Positions 48,362 through 58,229 of a stretch of DNA of 64,000 bases are shown in pieces. Each line of letters begins with the position of its first letter. Within the stretch, counting starts at the first letter, position 1. The notes below the pieces were generated by a model, which saw only the letters and a list, made by a program, of their open reading frames with translations, ran no database searches and had not been told where the DNA came from. The stretch covers positions 62,001 through 126,000 of the forward strand of contig JAEUME010000011.1 in NCBI GenBank assembly GCA_016793445.1, given 5' to 3'. The DNA is from Hyphomicrobium sp. Its GTDB lineage: Bacteria > Pseudomonadota > Alphaproteobacteria > Rhizobiales > Hyphomicrobiaceae. Both the position numbers and the translations under genes were made by a program.

Positions 48362-48387
48362 CAAGGCCCGGCGAACACCGGGCCTTG
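48362..48387 (-). terminator. terminator after ompW
   Basis: Perfect 10-bp stem CAAGGCCCGG / CCGGGCCTTG with a 6-base loop; on the minus strand TCATTTTTC follows. It serves ompW, which stops at 48417. Confidence 0.82.
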
Positions 48388-48416
48388 CATGGAATTCAAT
48401 GGCTACGAACGCCGCG

Positions 48417-49076
48417 TTATTTCAGCGGGACCGCGGCCTCGCGAGACCCGAAGACGTCCGACAGGTTGAAGCGGTAGCCGAGGCCCACCGAGAAGATCCA
48501 CGGATCGATGCCGAGATCGGCAACTTCCGCACCACCGACCGAGACAGTGTGCTCGATCCAGGTCTTCTTGACGTCGGCGTTCAGGTACCAGCCCTGGCCC
48601 ATTTCGATGTCGACACCCGCCTGCAGCGTGAAGCCGAGAGCATCGTCGACTTCGACATCGACGCCCGTCAGCGGGCCCTTACCCTTTTCGCTGAAGGGGG
48701 CGATGTACTGGATGCCGGCGCCGACGTAGGGCTTCAGGCCACCCATCGAGTCGAAGTGGTACTGCAGCGTGAGGGCCGGCGGGAACACCCAGAAGTCGGC
48801 GACATTTGCACCACCAAGCTCGGCATCGAGCTTGGCGAAGCAGCAGAACAGCTCGACGGCGAGGTTGTTGTTGAAGAAATAGGTCAGCGTCGCGGTCGGG
48901 ATAAACTCGTTGTCGAGCTCGATCGGCAGACCGGAAGCATCGTCGTTGAAGTCTACGTAGGTGCCCTGCACGCGCACCATGAAGTCGCCGGTGTTGCTAC
49001 CTGCCGAGGCCGGCGCCGAAGCGAGCATCGCCCCCAATGCAGCCGCCGCCAGCGTCATTTTCCCAAAGTTGAACAT
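48417..49076 (-). CDS. ompW: OmpW-family outer membrane protein
   Basis: A 219-residue eight-stranded beta-barrel. A signal peptide ([20 protein letters not shown] after MFNFGK) precedes short amphipathic strands; family segments include [23 protein letters not shown] (read at about residues 100-122) and the C-terminal [13 protein letters not shown]. OmpW takes part in uptake of small hydrophobic compounds and in stress responses. AGGGGAC precedes the ATG. The Crp/Fnr gene is divergent 354 bases away. Confidence 0.92.
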   Translation of the reverse strand: MFNFGKMTLAAAALGAMLASAPASAGSNTGDFMVRVQGTYVDFNDDASGLPIELDNEFIPTATLTYFFNNNLAVELFCCFAKLDAELGGANVADFWVFPPALTLQYHFDSMGGLKPYVGAGIQYIAPFSEKGKGPLTGVDVEVDDALGFTLQAGVDIEMGQGWYLNADVKKTWIEHTVSVGGAEVADLGIDPWIFSVGLGYRFNLSDVFGSREAAVPLK

Positions 49077-49229
49077 AATGAGTCCCCTATTCCCCTGTCG
49101 TGAAACGCCGCCCCCCGGTGGACGACTCGGTGATGACAAACCTTTTCTCAGTTTCCGGGGGGGCGGGACTAGATCTGTGAAACCTAATTAGCTGATTCAG
49201 ATCAGTCCGGCGACTGAGTTCCGGAGCAC

Positions 49230-49247
49230 CGTTGCGTTGATGCAACG
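49230..49247. promoter_or_regulatory. FNR/CRP-like inverted repeat between ompW and the Crp/Fnr gene
   Basis: CGTTGC and GCAACG arms around a 6-base centre. The inner TTG-N8-CAA layout has the outer bases and 14-bp span of FNR-type sites (TTGAT-N4-ATCAA). It lies about 155 bases before ompW and 184 before the regulator. Apart from it, the 49077-49430 gap holds nothing I can name. Confidence 0.45.
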
Positions 49248-49430
49248 ATACACCTGATGCAGGTCGCCCCACCCAGTCATCCCGCCACATCCCAATGGGC
49301 TCCTCGAGCTCTGTGCCCCTGTTTTCAGATCAGCGACCGGCGTGATCCCGATCAAACTGCGGGACGGCGCCGTGTGGCAAAGTGATTGGCAATTCTAGGC
49401 AACCCGGCGCGCGAAGGAACTTGAGGCCAT

Positions 49431-50156
49431 ATGCCATCCTCGAAGCTGACATTGGCCGACCGGCGGCCTCTCTCAGAGGCCCTGCCGGGATTCGATCTCG
49501 ACCTTGCGGGGCTTTCCAAGCTGCGCAGCTTGGCACAGGTTCAAAGGCTGCGCCGCCGCCAGCGCATCGCTCTTTTTGCGCCGGACAACGTCTACATCGT
49601 TCGCTCTGGCCTCATGGCCGTAGAAGGTGCGCCGGTTGCCAATACACGCTCCATCCTTGAGCTGCTCTATCCAGGCGACATCGTGGTGCCGGGGCTGCAA
49701 GCACCCATTGCCGATCTCGGGCTGACCGCGACGACGTCGGCCGAGCTGTGGCGGCTGTCGGCGCACACGTTTATGCAAGAGATGCATCGTGACAACGCAC
49801 TGGCCGATCTCGTCTTCCACAAGCTCAACGCCCAACGGGCTCGCATTCAGTTGCATGTCGCGGTGCTGGCGGGCTTGGCAAGTGAACAGCGCGTCGTCGC
49901 GTTGTTGATCGAAGCTGCGTGCCGGCTCGGCACCCGCGACAGCCGGGGCATCAACTTCGATATGCCCCTGTCGCGGACAGAGGTTGCTGAGTATCTCGCT
50001 CTCAACGCCGATACGCTCTCGCGGATCATGTCGCGCCTGACCCACTCGAAACTCATCGAGCGGACGGGCCGCGCGCAAATGACTGTCTGCGACTGGGAAG
50101 GACTTCTGGCTCACTGCGCAATGGCCAATGCGGTAACCGCGCTGCATGCACACTGA
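49431..50156 (+). CDS. Crp/Fnr-family transcriptional regulator
   Basis: A 241-residue regulator. The N-terminal cNMP-binding-like beta-roll (VYIVRSGLMAV, LELLYPGDIVVPG) is followed by a dimer helix and a helix-turn-helix (LSRTEVAEYLALNADTLSRI, about residues 183-202). The N-terminal cysteines that hold the FNR 4Fe-4S cluster are absent, so it is not an oxygen-sensing FNR in the strict sense; FixK-like proteins share this. Terminated at 50195. Confidence 0.9.
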   Translation: MPSSKLTLADRRPLSEALPGFDLDLAGLSKLRSLAQVQRLRRRQRIALFAPDNVYIVRSGLMAVEGAPVANTRSILELLYPGDIVVPGLQAPIADLGLTATTSAELWRLSAHTFMQEMHRDNALADLVFHKLNAQRARIQLHVAVLAGLASEQRVVALLIEAACRLGTRDSRGINFDMPLSRTEVAEYLALNADTLSRIMSRLTHSKLIERTGRAQMTVCDWEGLLAHCAMANAVTALHAH

Positions 50157-50194
50157 GCCCCAGCGCACCTAAAACAATCGGTTACGTGAAACCG

Positions 50195-50228
50195 AAAGGC
50201 CCCGGAGATCTCCGGGGGCCTTTTCTTA
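50195..50228 (+). terminator. rho-independent terminator after the Crp/Fnr gene
   Basis: Stem GGCCCCGGAGA / TCTCCGGGGGCC, one base bulge, followed by TTTTCTT. Confidence 0.9.
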
Positions 50229-50240
50229 TTGCCTTGCGCG

Positions 50241-50343
50241 AGAGCCGTTCCGGTTCTGATGAAATCGCAGAACGGCTCTAGGCCCTTGTTTTGTTGCGCT
50301 TCTTACCGGAAAACCGGTTTCCACTTTTCCGCCAGGCACTCTA
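50241..50343 (-). repeat. dispersed composite palindromic repeat, copy C
   Basis: Reversed copy of the composite at 10298-10398: stem-loop AGAGCCGTTC / GAACGGCTCT (50241-50280), then the AACCGGTTT-containing half ending in GCACTCTA. Read on the minus strand it begins TAGAGTGC, and that TAG is the gyrA stop codon. Confidence 0.85.
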
Positions 50344-53079
50344 TTCGCCGCTGGCTTCTTCGCCGTTCTCATCTTCGGTGATGCGCTCGACGGAAACCAC
50401 CTTTTCCGATCCATCCGTTTTGAATATGCGCACGCCTTGCGTATTGCGGCCGGCGATACGGATATCGTGCACCGGGCACCGAATCAGCTGGCCACCGTCG
50501 GTCACAAGCATGATCTGGTCGTTCTCCTCGATGGGGAACGAGCCGACGAGGCGGCCGTTGCGCTCGTTGACGACCATGGCGACGATGCCCTTGCCGCCGC
50601 GGCCCGACGTGCGGAACTCGTAGGACGAGGAGCGTTTGCCAAAGCCCTTGTCCGAGACGGTCAGCACGAATTGCTCTTTCGCCTGCATGGCCTCGAACTT
50701 CTCGGTGGTGAGTGTGACCTCGCCGCCGGCTTCTTCGTCATCCGGCTCGATCTCGATGTCGGCTTCCTCGGCGCCTTCCGCGCGCCGCAGCACCGAAGCC
50801 TGTTTGAGATAGGCCGCGCGCTCAGCCGGCGTTGCCTCCACGTGAGTGAGAATCGCCATGGCGATGACTTCATCCCCCTCCGCCAGGCGGATGCCGCGCA
50901 CCCCTGTCGAATCGCGCCCCTTGAACAGACGCACCTCGTCGGAAATCAGGAAGCGGATTGCCTGACCGTTGGCGGTGGTGAGCAACACGTCATCCTCAGG
51001 ATGCGCGATCGCAACCTTCACGATGGTGTCGCCCTCGTCGAGCTTCATCGCGATCTTGCCGTTGCGGTTGATGTTCTCAAAGTCGGCCAGCGCGTTGCGG
51101 CGGATGTTGCCTGATCGGGTGGCGAACATCAGTTCCAATTCGCCCCATGAGGAAGAATCCTCCGGCAGGGGCAGAATGGAGGTGATCGTTTCGCCGTCGC
51201 TGAGCGGCAGCAAGTTGACGAGCGCCTTGCCCGGCGACTGCGGCGAGGCGGGCGGCAGCCGCCACACCTTCATGCGGTAGCACATACCGCGCGAGGAGAA
51301 GAACAGCACGGGCGTGTGCGTTGACGTGACGAAGAGCTGCGTGACGAAATCCTCATCCCGCGTCGCCATGCCGGAGCGGCCCTTGCCGCCGCGCCGCTGC
51401 GCGCGATAGGCCGCGAGGGGCACGCGCTTGATGTAGCCCCTGTGCGAGACGGTGACGACGCAATCCTCACGCTGGATGAGGTCCTCATCCTCGACCTCGC
51501 CCTCGACGTCGAGGATCTCGGTCTTGCGCGACGTAGCGAACTCATCGCGGATCGCAATCATCTCGTTCTTGACGATCTCGACCACGCGGGCGCGCGATGA
51601 CAGAATGTCGAGATAGTCCTTGATCTCGACCGCGATCTTGTTCAACTCGTCGGAAATTTCATCGCGGCCCAACGCTGTAAGACGCGACAGGCGCAACTCC
51701 AGGATGGCCTTGGCCTGTTCTTCGGAGAGCTTGTAAGTGCCGTTCTCCGCAAGCTTGTGGCGTGGATCTGCTATGAGCTCTATCAGCGGCGCCATATCCT
51801 TGGCGGGCCAATCGCGCGCCATCAACTCATCCTTCGCGGCGGCGGGGGACGCCGCGTGCCGGATCAGCTTGATGACCTCGTCAATGTTGGCGACAGCAAT
51901 CGCCAAGCCGACCAAGACGTGCGCACGCTCGCGCGATTTCGCAAGCAGATGCTTGATACGCCGCGTCACGACCTCCTGACGGAAGGACGTGAAGGCGTGG
52001 ACCATGTCGTGCAGATTGAGGCTTTCAGGCCGGCCGCCGTTGATGGCGAGCATGTTGGCGCCGAACGTCGTCTGCAGATCGGAATACTTGTAGAGGTTGT
52101 TGAGCACGACATCGGCGACCGCATCGCGCTTCAACTCGATGACGATACGAATGCCTTCGCGATTGCTTTCGTCCCAGAGATCCGAGATGCCCTCGATCTT
52201 CTTGTCGCGCACGAGATCGGCGATCTTCTCGATCAGGACACGCTTATTCACCTGATAGGGAATTTCCGTCACGATGAGCGCTTCACGATCCTTGCGGATG
52301 TTCTCGACCTTCACACGCGCGCGCATGATGATGGAGCCGCGGCTCTTATGATAGGCGGAGAGAATGCCGCCACGGCCGAGAATGATGCCGCCGGTCGGGA
52401 AATCGGGACCCTGAACGATCTGGCACAGCTCCTCGATCGTGATCTCGGGGTTATCAAGCTCGGCGAGACACGCGTCGATGACCTCGCCAAGGTTGTGCGG
52501 GGGGATGTTCGTCGCCATGCCGACCGCGATGCCGCCCGCGCCGTTGACGAGCAGGTTGGGAAACTTCGCCGGCAGAACCGACGGCTCCTGCAAGCGGCCG
52601 TCGTAGTTATCGCGGAAATCGACGGTGTCGTTTCCAAGATCGTCGAGCAGATATTGCGAAACCTTTGCAAGCCGGGACTCGGTGTAGCGCGCGGCTGCCG
52701 GGGGATCGCCGTCGATGGAGCCGAAGTTCCCCTGCCCGTCGACAAGCGGCACGCGCATTGAGAATTCCTGCGCCAGACGCACGAGCGCATCGTAGATCGC
52801 CATGTCGCCGTGGGGATGGAAGTCGCCCATGGTGTCGCCGACGATCTTCGACGACTTCATGTGCTTGCGGTTCCACTCGAGGTTCAAGCGGTCCATCGCA
52901 TACAGGATGCGCCGGTGCACGGGCTTGAGGCCATCACGCACATCGGGCAGCGCACGCGAGATGATCACGCTCATCGCGTAATCGAGATACGAGCGCTTCA
53001 TCTCCTCGGAGATCAAAATCGGCCGGATGTCGTTTGGCTCTTTGCCGCCCGAGTGGCCGTCGTCGCTGTTGTCTGCCAA
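50341..53079 (-). CDS. gyrA: DNA gyrase subunit A
   Basis: The DNA-breaking subunit of gyrase, 912 residues. Tyr132 in AARYTESRL is the catalytic tyrosine; the N-terminal [12 protein letters not shown] and HPHGD box are typical, and the C-terminal beta-pinwheel carries the GyrA-box-like [10 protein letters not shown]. At the position equivalent to E. coli Ser83 there is Met (M93 in [10 protein letters not shown]), with Asp87 kept (D97). The stop codon abuts a dispersed repeat. Confidence 0.97.
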   Translation of the reverse strand: MADNSDDGHSGGKEPNDIRPILISEEMKRSYLDYAMSVIISRALPDVRDGLKPVHRRILYAMDRLNLEWNRKHMKSSKIVGDTMGDFHPHGDMAIYDALVRLAQEFSMRVPLVDGQGNFGSIDGDPPAAARYTESRLAKVSQYLLDDLGNDTVDFRDNYDGRLQEPSVLPAKFPNLLVNGAGGIAVGMATNIPPHNLGEVIDACLAELDNPEITIEELCQIVQGPDFPTGGIILGRGGILSAYHKSRGSIIMRARVKVENIRKDREALIVTEIPYQVNKRVLIEKIADLVRDKKIEGISDLWDESNREGIRIVIELKRDAVADVVLNNLYKYSDLQTTFGANMLAINGGRPESLNLHDMVHAFTSFRQEVVTRRIKHLLAKSRERAHVLVGLAIAVANIDEVIKLIRHAASPAAAKDELMARDWPAKDMAPLIELIADPRHKLAENGTYKLSEEQAKAILELRLSRLTALGRDEISDELNKIAVEIKDYLDILSSRARVVEIVKNEMIAIRDEFATSRKTEILDVEGEVEDEDLIQREDCVVTVSHRGYIKRVPLAAYRAQRRGGKGRSGMATRDEDFVTQLFVTSTHTPVLFFSSRGMCYRMKVWRLPPASPQSPGKALVNLLPLSDGETITSILPLPEDSSSWGELELMFATRSGNIRRNALADFENINRNGKIAMKLDEGDTIVKVAIAHPEDDVLLTTANGQAIRFLISDEVRLFKGRDSTGVRGIRLAEGDEVIAMAILTHVEATPAERAAYLKQASVLRRAEGAEEADIEIEPDDEEAGGEVTLTTEKFEAMQAKEQFVLTVSDKGFGKRSSSYEFRTSGRGGKGIVAMVVNERNGRLVGSFPIEENDQIMLVTDGGQLIRCPVHDIRIAGRNTQGVRIFKTDGSEKVVSVERITEDENGEEASGE

Positions 53080-53429
53080 GCTAAGCGCTCACAATATTCG
53101 CTATTGACGGGATGGTGGGATCAGGGACGCGGGCAGGCATGTTCAGCCTCTATGGGCGCTCCCAAATCAATTGAGCTACAGCATACCCGATCAGCAACGC
53201 CAGGGGCAACTGCGCGTCGCCATGTCACGGCGCCTTCTCCCCACGTTAAATCTGTTATATTTCAACCGGCTGATAGATTGCGTCGCTTACGGAATTGGGC
53301 AACGTTTCTGACTTGCTCTCGTCAAACTCTGCGCCTACATGGCGCACGAGCTGAAGCGGCACCCGGTTCGCCGTGTTTTCCGGCTCCTGCCGCCTTGCAA
53401 AAGCGCGGTTCCAGAGAGGACAACAACAC

Positions 53430-54113
53430 ATGAAGAAGACACTTCTCTCGCTTGCATTCGTGCTCGTGGCTGGCGCGCTCCCCGCCAGAGCCGAAACGGA
53501 GCTTCCCGCAAACACGTTCATCGCCGAAGAAGCGCCGGTGCAATATCTGGCCAAGGATCGGCTTATCGGGGTCAAGGTCAAAGGTCCCGATGGCAAGATC
53601 ATCGGCGACATCGAGGACATCATTCTGTCCGGCGACCATCAGGTCGTCGGCATCGTCATGGGCACGGGCGGGTTCCTCGGCACGTTTGAAAAGAAAGTCG
53701 GTGTCGAGATCGGCGCCATCAAGTTCGAGGTTACCGAAGGCCATATCAGCGCGACGCTGCCATCGGCCACGCATGACGTGATCCAGGCCGCGCCCGCCTT
53801 CAAACGCAACAGCCCGAAGAGGTCGTTGTTCGAACGCGCCCTCGAAAAGGGCCAGGAGCTGCGCGACAAGACGGGCGTGTCCGCCAAGGACGCCTACGAG
53901 AACGCCAAGGAGAAGGCCGGACCCGCCTTCGAGAAGGCCAAGGAAGCCGCAAAGGAAGCGATTGAGAAAGCCAAGAGTGCTGCTCAGGATGCAGTCGAGA
54001 AGGCGAAGGAAGCCGCTCAGCCCGCCGGCGAGCACGGTGAGAGCACAACGCCGGCACCTGAAACGCCCGCACCTGAGAGCACCGCACCCGCAGGCGAGGC
54101 ACCCAAGCCGTAA
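53430..54113 (+). CDS. exported PRC-barrel protein with Ala/Lys/Glu coiled coil
   Basis: A 227-residue protein. A signal peptide of 21 residues (LLSLAFVLVAGALPARA) leads to a PRC-barrel domain (about 30-120: LIGVKVKGPDGKIIGDIED). The C-terminal half is a highly charged helix with AKEAA-like repeats (residues 145-200, LEA-like), then Pro/Glu/Thr-rich sequence. AGAGGA precedes the ATG. Similar proteins occur in Hyphomicrobiales envelopes; function unknown, stress protection possible. Confidence 0.82.
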   Translation: MKKTLLSLAFVLVAGALPARAETELPANTFIAEEAPVQYLAKDRLIGVKVKGPDGKIIGDIEDIILSGDHQVVGIVMGTGGFLGTFEKKVGVEIGAIKFEVTEGHISATLPSATHDVIQAAPAFKRNSPKRSLFERALEKGQELRDKTGVSAKDAYENAKEKAGPAFEKAKEAAKEAIEKAKSAAQDAVEKAKEAAQPAGEHGESTTPAPETPAPESTAPAGEAPKP

Positions 54114-54151
54114 GCCACGGCCATAGATCAAACCTGTTGCTCAACATTGAG

Positions 54152-54184
54152 AAAGGTCCGGGCGGGGAACCGTCTGGACCTTTT
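54152..54184 (+). terminator. terminator after the PRC-barrel gene
   Basis: Stem AAAGGTCC / GGACCTTT around a 16-base loop, then TTTT. Confidence 0.8.
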
Positions 54185-54305
54185 CACGTTCTATTCTCTG
54201 CACCTTTGCGGCAAGCCCTGTGAGCAAGCTGGGCCGCATCAATAATCTTTGCGTGCCGAATGCGAAGAAGCGCCGGACCGCGTCGACCGCCGGAGGATGA
54301 GCATC

Positions 54306-54710
54306 ATGGATGCACGTCGAGCTGCTAACATCAGGGTCTTCGACAGGCGCAACGCCGCGGCGCTGATCCTGGCGGTTTTGATCGCACCCTTCGCCGTTGC
54401 GCAGGCCGCAGATAAGATCGATGGCGAGACGGCCTTCAACAACGCGTGCCGCACGTGCCATTCCGTGAAAGAGGGCGACAACAGGCTTGGCCCCAACCTG
54501 CATGGCATCGTCGGAAGGAAGGCAGGCGCTGCGGAAGGCTTCGCCTACTCCCCGGTGATGGATGGCAGCTTCAGTTGGGATGAGGCAAAGCTAGACGGCT
54601 TCATCGCCAATCCGGAAAAGGCCGTGCCCGGCAACGCGATGAAGCCCTACGCAGGCATCGACGACGCGGCAACGCGCAAGGCCATCATCGATTTTCTGAA
54701 AGGTTCATAA
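54306..54710 (+). CDS. class I cytochrome c (c2/c550 type)
   Basis: A 134-residue exported haem protein. The signal region (AALILAVLIAPFAVAQA) is followed by the haem site CRTCH and a distal methionine in NAMKPYAG. The layout GPNLHGIVGRKAG is typical of mitochondrial-type cytochrome c2, a periplasmic electron carrier between bc1 and oxidases. GGAGG lies nine bases before the chosen ATG at 54306; an ATG at 54297 is too close to it. Confidence 0.93.
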   Translation: MDARRAANIRVFDRRNAAALILAVLIAPFAVAQAADKIDGETAFNNACRTCHSVKEGDNRLGPNLHGIVGRKAGAAEGFAYSPVMDGSFSWDEAKLDGFIANPEKAVPGNAMKPYAGIDDAATRKAIIDFLKGS

Positions 54711-54800
54711 GCGTAAGCGGGCGAGACCAAACGGCTCGAAGGCGCCCCGCAGCGCCGTCGAGCCATCACGCGAGGTCCCCCCGACCACACGTGTGAAAGA

Positions 54801-54895
54801 CCAGGGGCCGAGAAGCCTTATTCGATCTATTCGGCTTAAACCCTCCGCGAAGGGAATTCCCCGCTACGGCCCCTGGTGTTGAGGGCATATTCAAC
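54801..54895. ncRNA. structured intergenic segment, possible RNA element
   Basis: In the 426-base gap between the cytochrome and the YkgJ-like gene. CCAGGGGCCG (54801-54810) pairs perfectly with CGGCCCCTGG (54867-54876), closing two smaller hairpins: AAGCC / GGCTT (54813-54837) and CCCT / AGGG (54841-54854). A third hairpin GTTGA / TCAAC follows at 54878-54895. The layout is a multi-branch junction. No known family recognised and the strand is not settled. The rest of the gap holds no supported gene. Confidence 0.4.
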
Positions 54896-55136
54896 AGCTA
54901 GGCTTTGCGCTGCAACAGTTGACCGCGTTGTTTGGCTCTTTTTATTGGGGGCGCACGCGACGGCACGCGCCTGCTCTGGGATTTTATTGGCGCTGCTGCA
55001 AAGCGCCGTTGCGTGACGAACACAGCGTGCGCGCAGAATCGGGCGGTCGCTTTCGACGGGTTGACGCGCTCGCGACGCGAACCACACGCGAAATGCATGC
55101 AAGCATTTCCAACCGCTGCGTTTGACCGCGCCGCTT

Positions 55137-55505
55137 TCAGTCCTTGTGATTCGTCACCGCGACGAAGTCCTCATCTTTTTGACAACGCCGCTCGTGCATC
55201 AAGAAGTCGTAATAGCCACATCGGCCCTCGCCGGGATAGTCACGGCAGGCATAAGGGCGCGCATCGTAAATCGTGCAGCGCCTCAGTGTCGTATCGAAGA
55301 ACTGACAGATACGCCCGAAGTGCGGATCGGGCTTGCGGCGCATGATGAACTTGTGACCGTGATCCTCGCGCGTGTAGAGCGCGCGCGCGTCCTCGAAACT
55401 GATGCCGAAATGACGAGCCAAACGCTCAACGTCACGCTTGGTCAGTGCGATGACAGGGTAAGAACAGCAGTAGCCGGGGCATTTCAGGCAATTGTATTGC
55501 GGCAT
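55137..55505 (-). CDS. YkgJ-family cysteine cluster protein
   Basis: A 122-residue protein with many cysteines in a pattern that suggests a bound metal or Fe-S site: NCLKCPGYCC near the start, RICQFFD, RRCTIYDARPYACRDYP and GRCGYYD. This is the YkgJ/UPF0153 family, of unknown function (zinc or iron binding). The chosen ATG gives MPQYNCLKCPG; the longer frame to 55784 is not protein-like. Confidence 0.87.
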   Translation of the reverse strand: MPQYNCLKCPGYCCSYPVIALTKRDVERLARHFGISFEDARALYTREDHGHKFIMRRKPDPHFGRICQFFDTTLRRCTIYDARPYACRDYPGEGRCGYYDFLMHERRCQKDEDFVAVTNHKD

Positions 55506-55814
55506 CGGCGCGGTTCGTTGCTCCGGTTGCGAAAGGAAAATGGTTAATCGGCTGATCAATGGCCATAACGCTTTAAACGAGTACGTCAAGTTTTGACCAG
55601 GCCGTGGAGCGTTGGGCAGACGATGGGCAACCTCGTGATGACTGAAAGGACGCGAGGACGAAATGTCAGACCGGGTGGCGCCGTCACCCAGAGTCGGGGT
55701 CGGCATGCACGTTGACGTTCGAGAGGCAGTGGAACCTCCACCCGCGCTTAGCTCGCGTGGATTGCGCACCTGCGCGCTGATCATGCCTCTTGCATCTGCG
55801 GGTTATGTGAAGTA

Positions 55815-55829
55815 GAACAAAACTCGAAC
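55815..55829. promoter_or_regulatory. LexA box (alphaproteobacterial type) upstream of ssb
   Basis: GAAC AAAACTC GAAC exactly matches GAAC-N7-GAAC, the alphaproteobacterial SOS box. It lies about 260 bases before the ssb start and 310 before the opposite-strand gene. It implies damage-inducible control of ssb. Confidence 0.7.
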
Positions 55830-56090
55830 ATCGTTGACCGGAGCCAAGGTGTTTCCTCGCGCTCCGTCATCAGGCGTCCGCGATTTGCGTGGACAACTAT
55901 TCACCCCACCCCGCGCGCGGCCCGTTCGCCGTTAGTGTGCGGACAGGAATCGATTGAGAGCGCTCGGGTGCGCGCGTCTCTAATCGCGCGGCCGTCATTC
56001 AGGTATGGGTTCGAAGACCCCGGACCCACAAACCGAGTTCAAGCCGCAGCTATCAAAATCGAACGGGATCTAGATCGAAGGAGAGTTAGG

Positions 56091-56648
56091 ATGGCAGGTT
56101 CGGTTAACAAAGTGATCCTGGTCGGCAACGTCGGCAAGGATCCCGAGATCCGCCGTACACAGGATGGCCGCCCGATTGCAAACCTCTCGCTGGCCACCAG
56201 CGAGACTTGGCGCGACAAGAACACGGGCGAGCGCAAGGAGAAGACCGAGTGGCATCGCGTCGTCATCTTCAGCGAGCCGCTGTGCAAGGTCGTGGAGCAG
56301 TACGTCAAGAAGGGCTCCAAGCTCTACATCGAAGGCGCCCTGCAGACGCGCAAGTGGACGGACCAGTCCGGCGCGGAGAAGTATTCCACGGAAGTCGTGA
56401 TCCAGGGCTACAACGGCTCGCTTACGATGCTTGACGGCGCCGGGGGCGGGCGCGGCGCAGCTGCGGGCATGCAAGAGAGCGGCCCCGACTACGGCTACGA
56501 TGCCGGCTCCAACTTTGGCGGCGGCGGCGGTTACGCGGAGCCATCGTCTTCGGGCGGCAAGCGCAGTGGCGGGGCCTCGCGCGCCTCAGGCGGCAGCGCA
56601 AAGGGCGGCGGCTTCGACAAAGCCCTCGACGACGAAATTCCTTTCTGA
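56091..56648 (+). CDS. ssb: single-stranded DNA-binding protein
   Basis: SSB coats single-stranded DNA in replication and repair. The 185-residue protein has the OB fold ([18 protein letters not shown], then EWHRVVIF) in residues 1-110, a Gly/Ser-rich linker, and the acidic tip DDEIPF that docks partner proteins. GAAGGAGAG precedes the ATG. The 585-base gap upstream contains the LexA box. A hairpin follows. Confidence 0.97.
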   Translation: MAGSVNKVILVGNVGKDPEIRRTQDGRPIANLSLATSETWRDKNTGERKEKTEWHRVVIFSEPLCKVVEQYVKKGSKLYIEGALQTRKWTDQSGAEKYSTEVVIQGYNGSLTMLDGAGGGRGAAAGMQESGPDYGYDAGSNFGGGGGYAEPSSSGGKRSGGASRASGGSAKGGGFDKALDDEIPF

Positions 56649-56688
56649 CCTGGAGCCGTTCGCGCTTAACGGAACATCCAAACTGAAA

Positions 56689-56721
56689 GACCCCGCCATG
56701 TCCTCGGACATGCGCGGGGTC
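56689..56721 (+). terminator. long hairpin after ssb
   Basis: Near-perfect stem GACCCCGC-CATGTCC / GGACATG-CGCGGGGTC with a 2-base tip and one bulge. T run is weak but stability is high. Confidence 0.7.
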
Positions 56722-56960
56722 TCGATCAGTGTTTCAAGTTCAACGCTGTGATCGCAGCGTTGCTACCTTCGATGGTCTGCCCGGACTAGAACCGGACTGT
56801 ATATTCGAGGCCCTGGCGTACCCTTGCGGGAAGCCGCCCTCGCTTGGCGATCCAAATTGTAAATGATGCGGCAGGAACCAGCGTGGCCAAATTCTCGAGT
56901 GCGCCAATCAAGCCGCTACCTCGCACCGATACGAGGTCAGAAAGCAACTACCCGGTGGGG

Positions 56961-57281
56961 TCATCCTCCCTCCATTAGTGTTTCACCTCTCGTGACGCGC
57001 GCGACCTCACAACCTCTAACACGGTACTGCGGATCGACGGAGCGCCTATAGCCCTTGCGGCCAAGCTCTTGCTCACGTCCCAGTTCCGCAGCGACGGCTC
57101 CACGTAGGTAAGTCAACACCCGCTGTCTGATGACGTCAAGTAAGAGTTGTACATGTTCAGAGAAGTTGATGACCAGTTGTCGAATACAATCATTGGGCTG
57201 ATATACCAAATCGGTTGTCGCCCCGCATCCAGCGCATCGACATGAAAGGCCGCGCAGAGATTGCGCTCCTCTTGATGTCAT
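56961..57281 (-). CDS. doubtful hypothetical protein
   Basis: A 106-residue open frame in an otherwise empty 600-base gap after ssb. It has a CRCAGCG cluster early and a helix-like stretch (HVQLLLDVIRQRVLTYLRG). Local composition is less GC-rich than neighbours. No family recognised and no clear ribosome site; it may be a fragment of a former mobile gene or not coding. Confidence 0.25.
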   Translation of the reverse strand: MTSRGAQSLRGLSCRCAGCGATTDLVYQPNDCIRQLVINFSEHVQLLLDVIRQRVLTYLRGAVAAELGREQELGRKGYRRSVDPQYRVRGCEVARVTRGETLMEGG

Positions 57282-57331
57282 CGGACGACTGCTCCGCTCT
57301 CATGCATTCCGTCGTGCATGCTTAGGCGCGA

Positions 57332-57973
57332 TCAGCCTGCGCCGCACGGCGTGTTGCACGCAACTTCTTCGCGTTTTTCGACCGATCCCTTGAACAACGA
57401 GACCGTTTCGCGGAAGCACTTGCCGCCGTCCTTCACGATGCGAATGATCATGTCCTTGGTCTTGGACTGGCAGACCACTTCCATATCCGCCTGCGCCATG
57501 CGCACCGGCCGGCTTTGCTGGCCCCGCGCATCAGCTTGCAGTTCACCCGCATAGGCCGACGCGATAAAGACATCGAGCAACCCTGCGGATTGGCTGGCGG
57601 GCTTGGGTAACTGCTCAAAGGCAATCCATTCGTAGTTGGTCTGACCATTGCTCGATACGCGAATTGAGATGTCTCCCGTCTTCACACACGAGCCGACCTC
57701 GACCTTGCTCTTTGCAGCGGTCGTCAGCGCCCGGTAATCGATACGGCAGTCGAAGTTTTTCTCCCAAAGCGAAGCCTGCGTCAGGCGATGCTGCACCTGA
57801 TTGAAGGGCACGCCCGTCTTCCACGAATAATAGAGGTTCCGCGCGGTCGGGACGGCGGCGGCCACCGATACGGCAAGCACGCCGATCTTGGCAATCTGCA
57901 TGGCGCGGTTGACGGCGACGCCTCCATGGGAAGCGAGGGCGGACATCTTGGATCCTTGGGGTTGATCGAACAT
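57332..57973 (-). CDS. hypothetical membrane-anchored protein
   Basis: A 213-residue protein starting MFDQPQGSKM, with AAGAGG six bases before the ATG. One hydrophobic helix (IAKIGVLAVSVAAAVP, residues 27-42) is followed by a soluble domain with five cysteines (DCRIDY, GSCVKTG, VVCQSKT, GKCFRET, then VACNTPCG at the end), suggesting disulfides in the periplasm. No family recognised. Confidence 0.7.
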   Translation of the reverse strand: MFDQPQGSKMSALASHGGVAVNRAMQIAKIGVLAVSVAAAVPTARNLYYSWKTGVPFNQVQHRLTQASLWEKNFDCRIDYRALTTAAKSKVEVGSCVKTGDISIRVSSNGQTNYEWIAFEQLPKPASQSAGLLDVFIASAYAGELQADARGQQSRPVRMAQADMEVVCQSKTKDMIIRIVKDGGKCFRETVSLFKGSVEKREEVACNTPCGAG

Positions 57974-58229
57974 CGTGGCCTCTTGAAACGTTGCGCTCGA
58001 ACGCATGACGGCACTCAGCATGTGCTTATCCGCTGACTATAGCTGTGATGTGGCGGTGGCAATACACGCCCGCGTTTGAACACGGCTTGAGCGCACCGTT
58101 CATGAGCCGTTCACGCGCCGCAGAGACTCAAAGAGTCTGAAAGACTTGGCACTATTTGTTTACGGGATAACGCCGCTTTTCCAGCGCGCGGAGGCGTGAC
58201 CAAACGGGGCTGGCGTTGGCAAGCCGGTA

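Noticed and set aside
51757..52761. Plus-strand frame opposite gyrA
   Set aside because: Antisense to a conserved gene and without motifs.
54836..55102. Minus-strand frame of 88 codons in the gap after cytochrome c
   Set aside because: Low-complexity translation overlapping the structured segment; no support.
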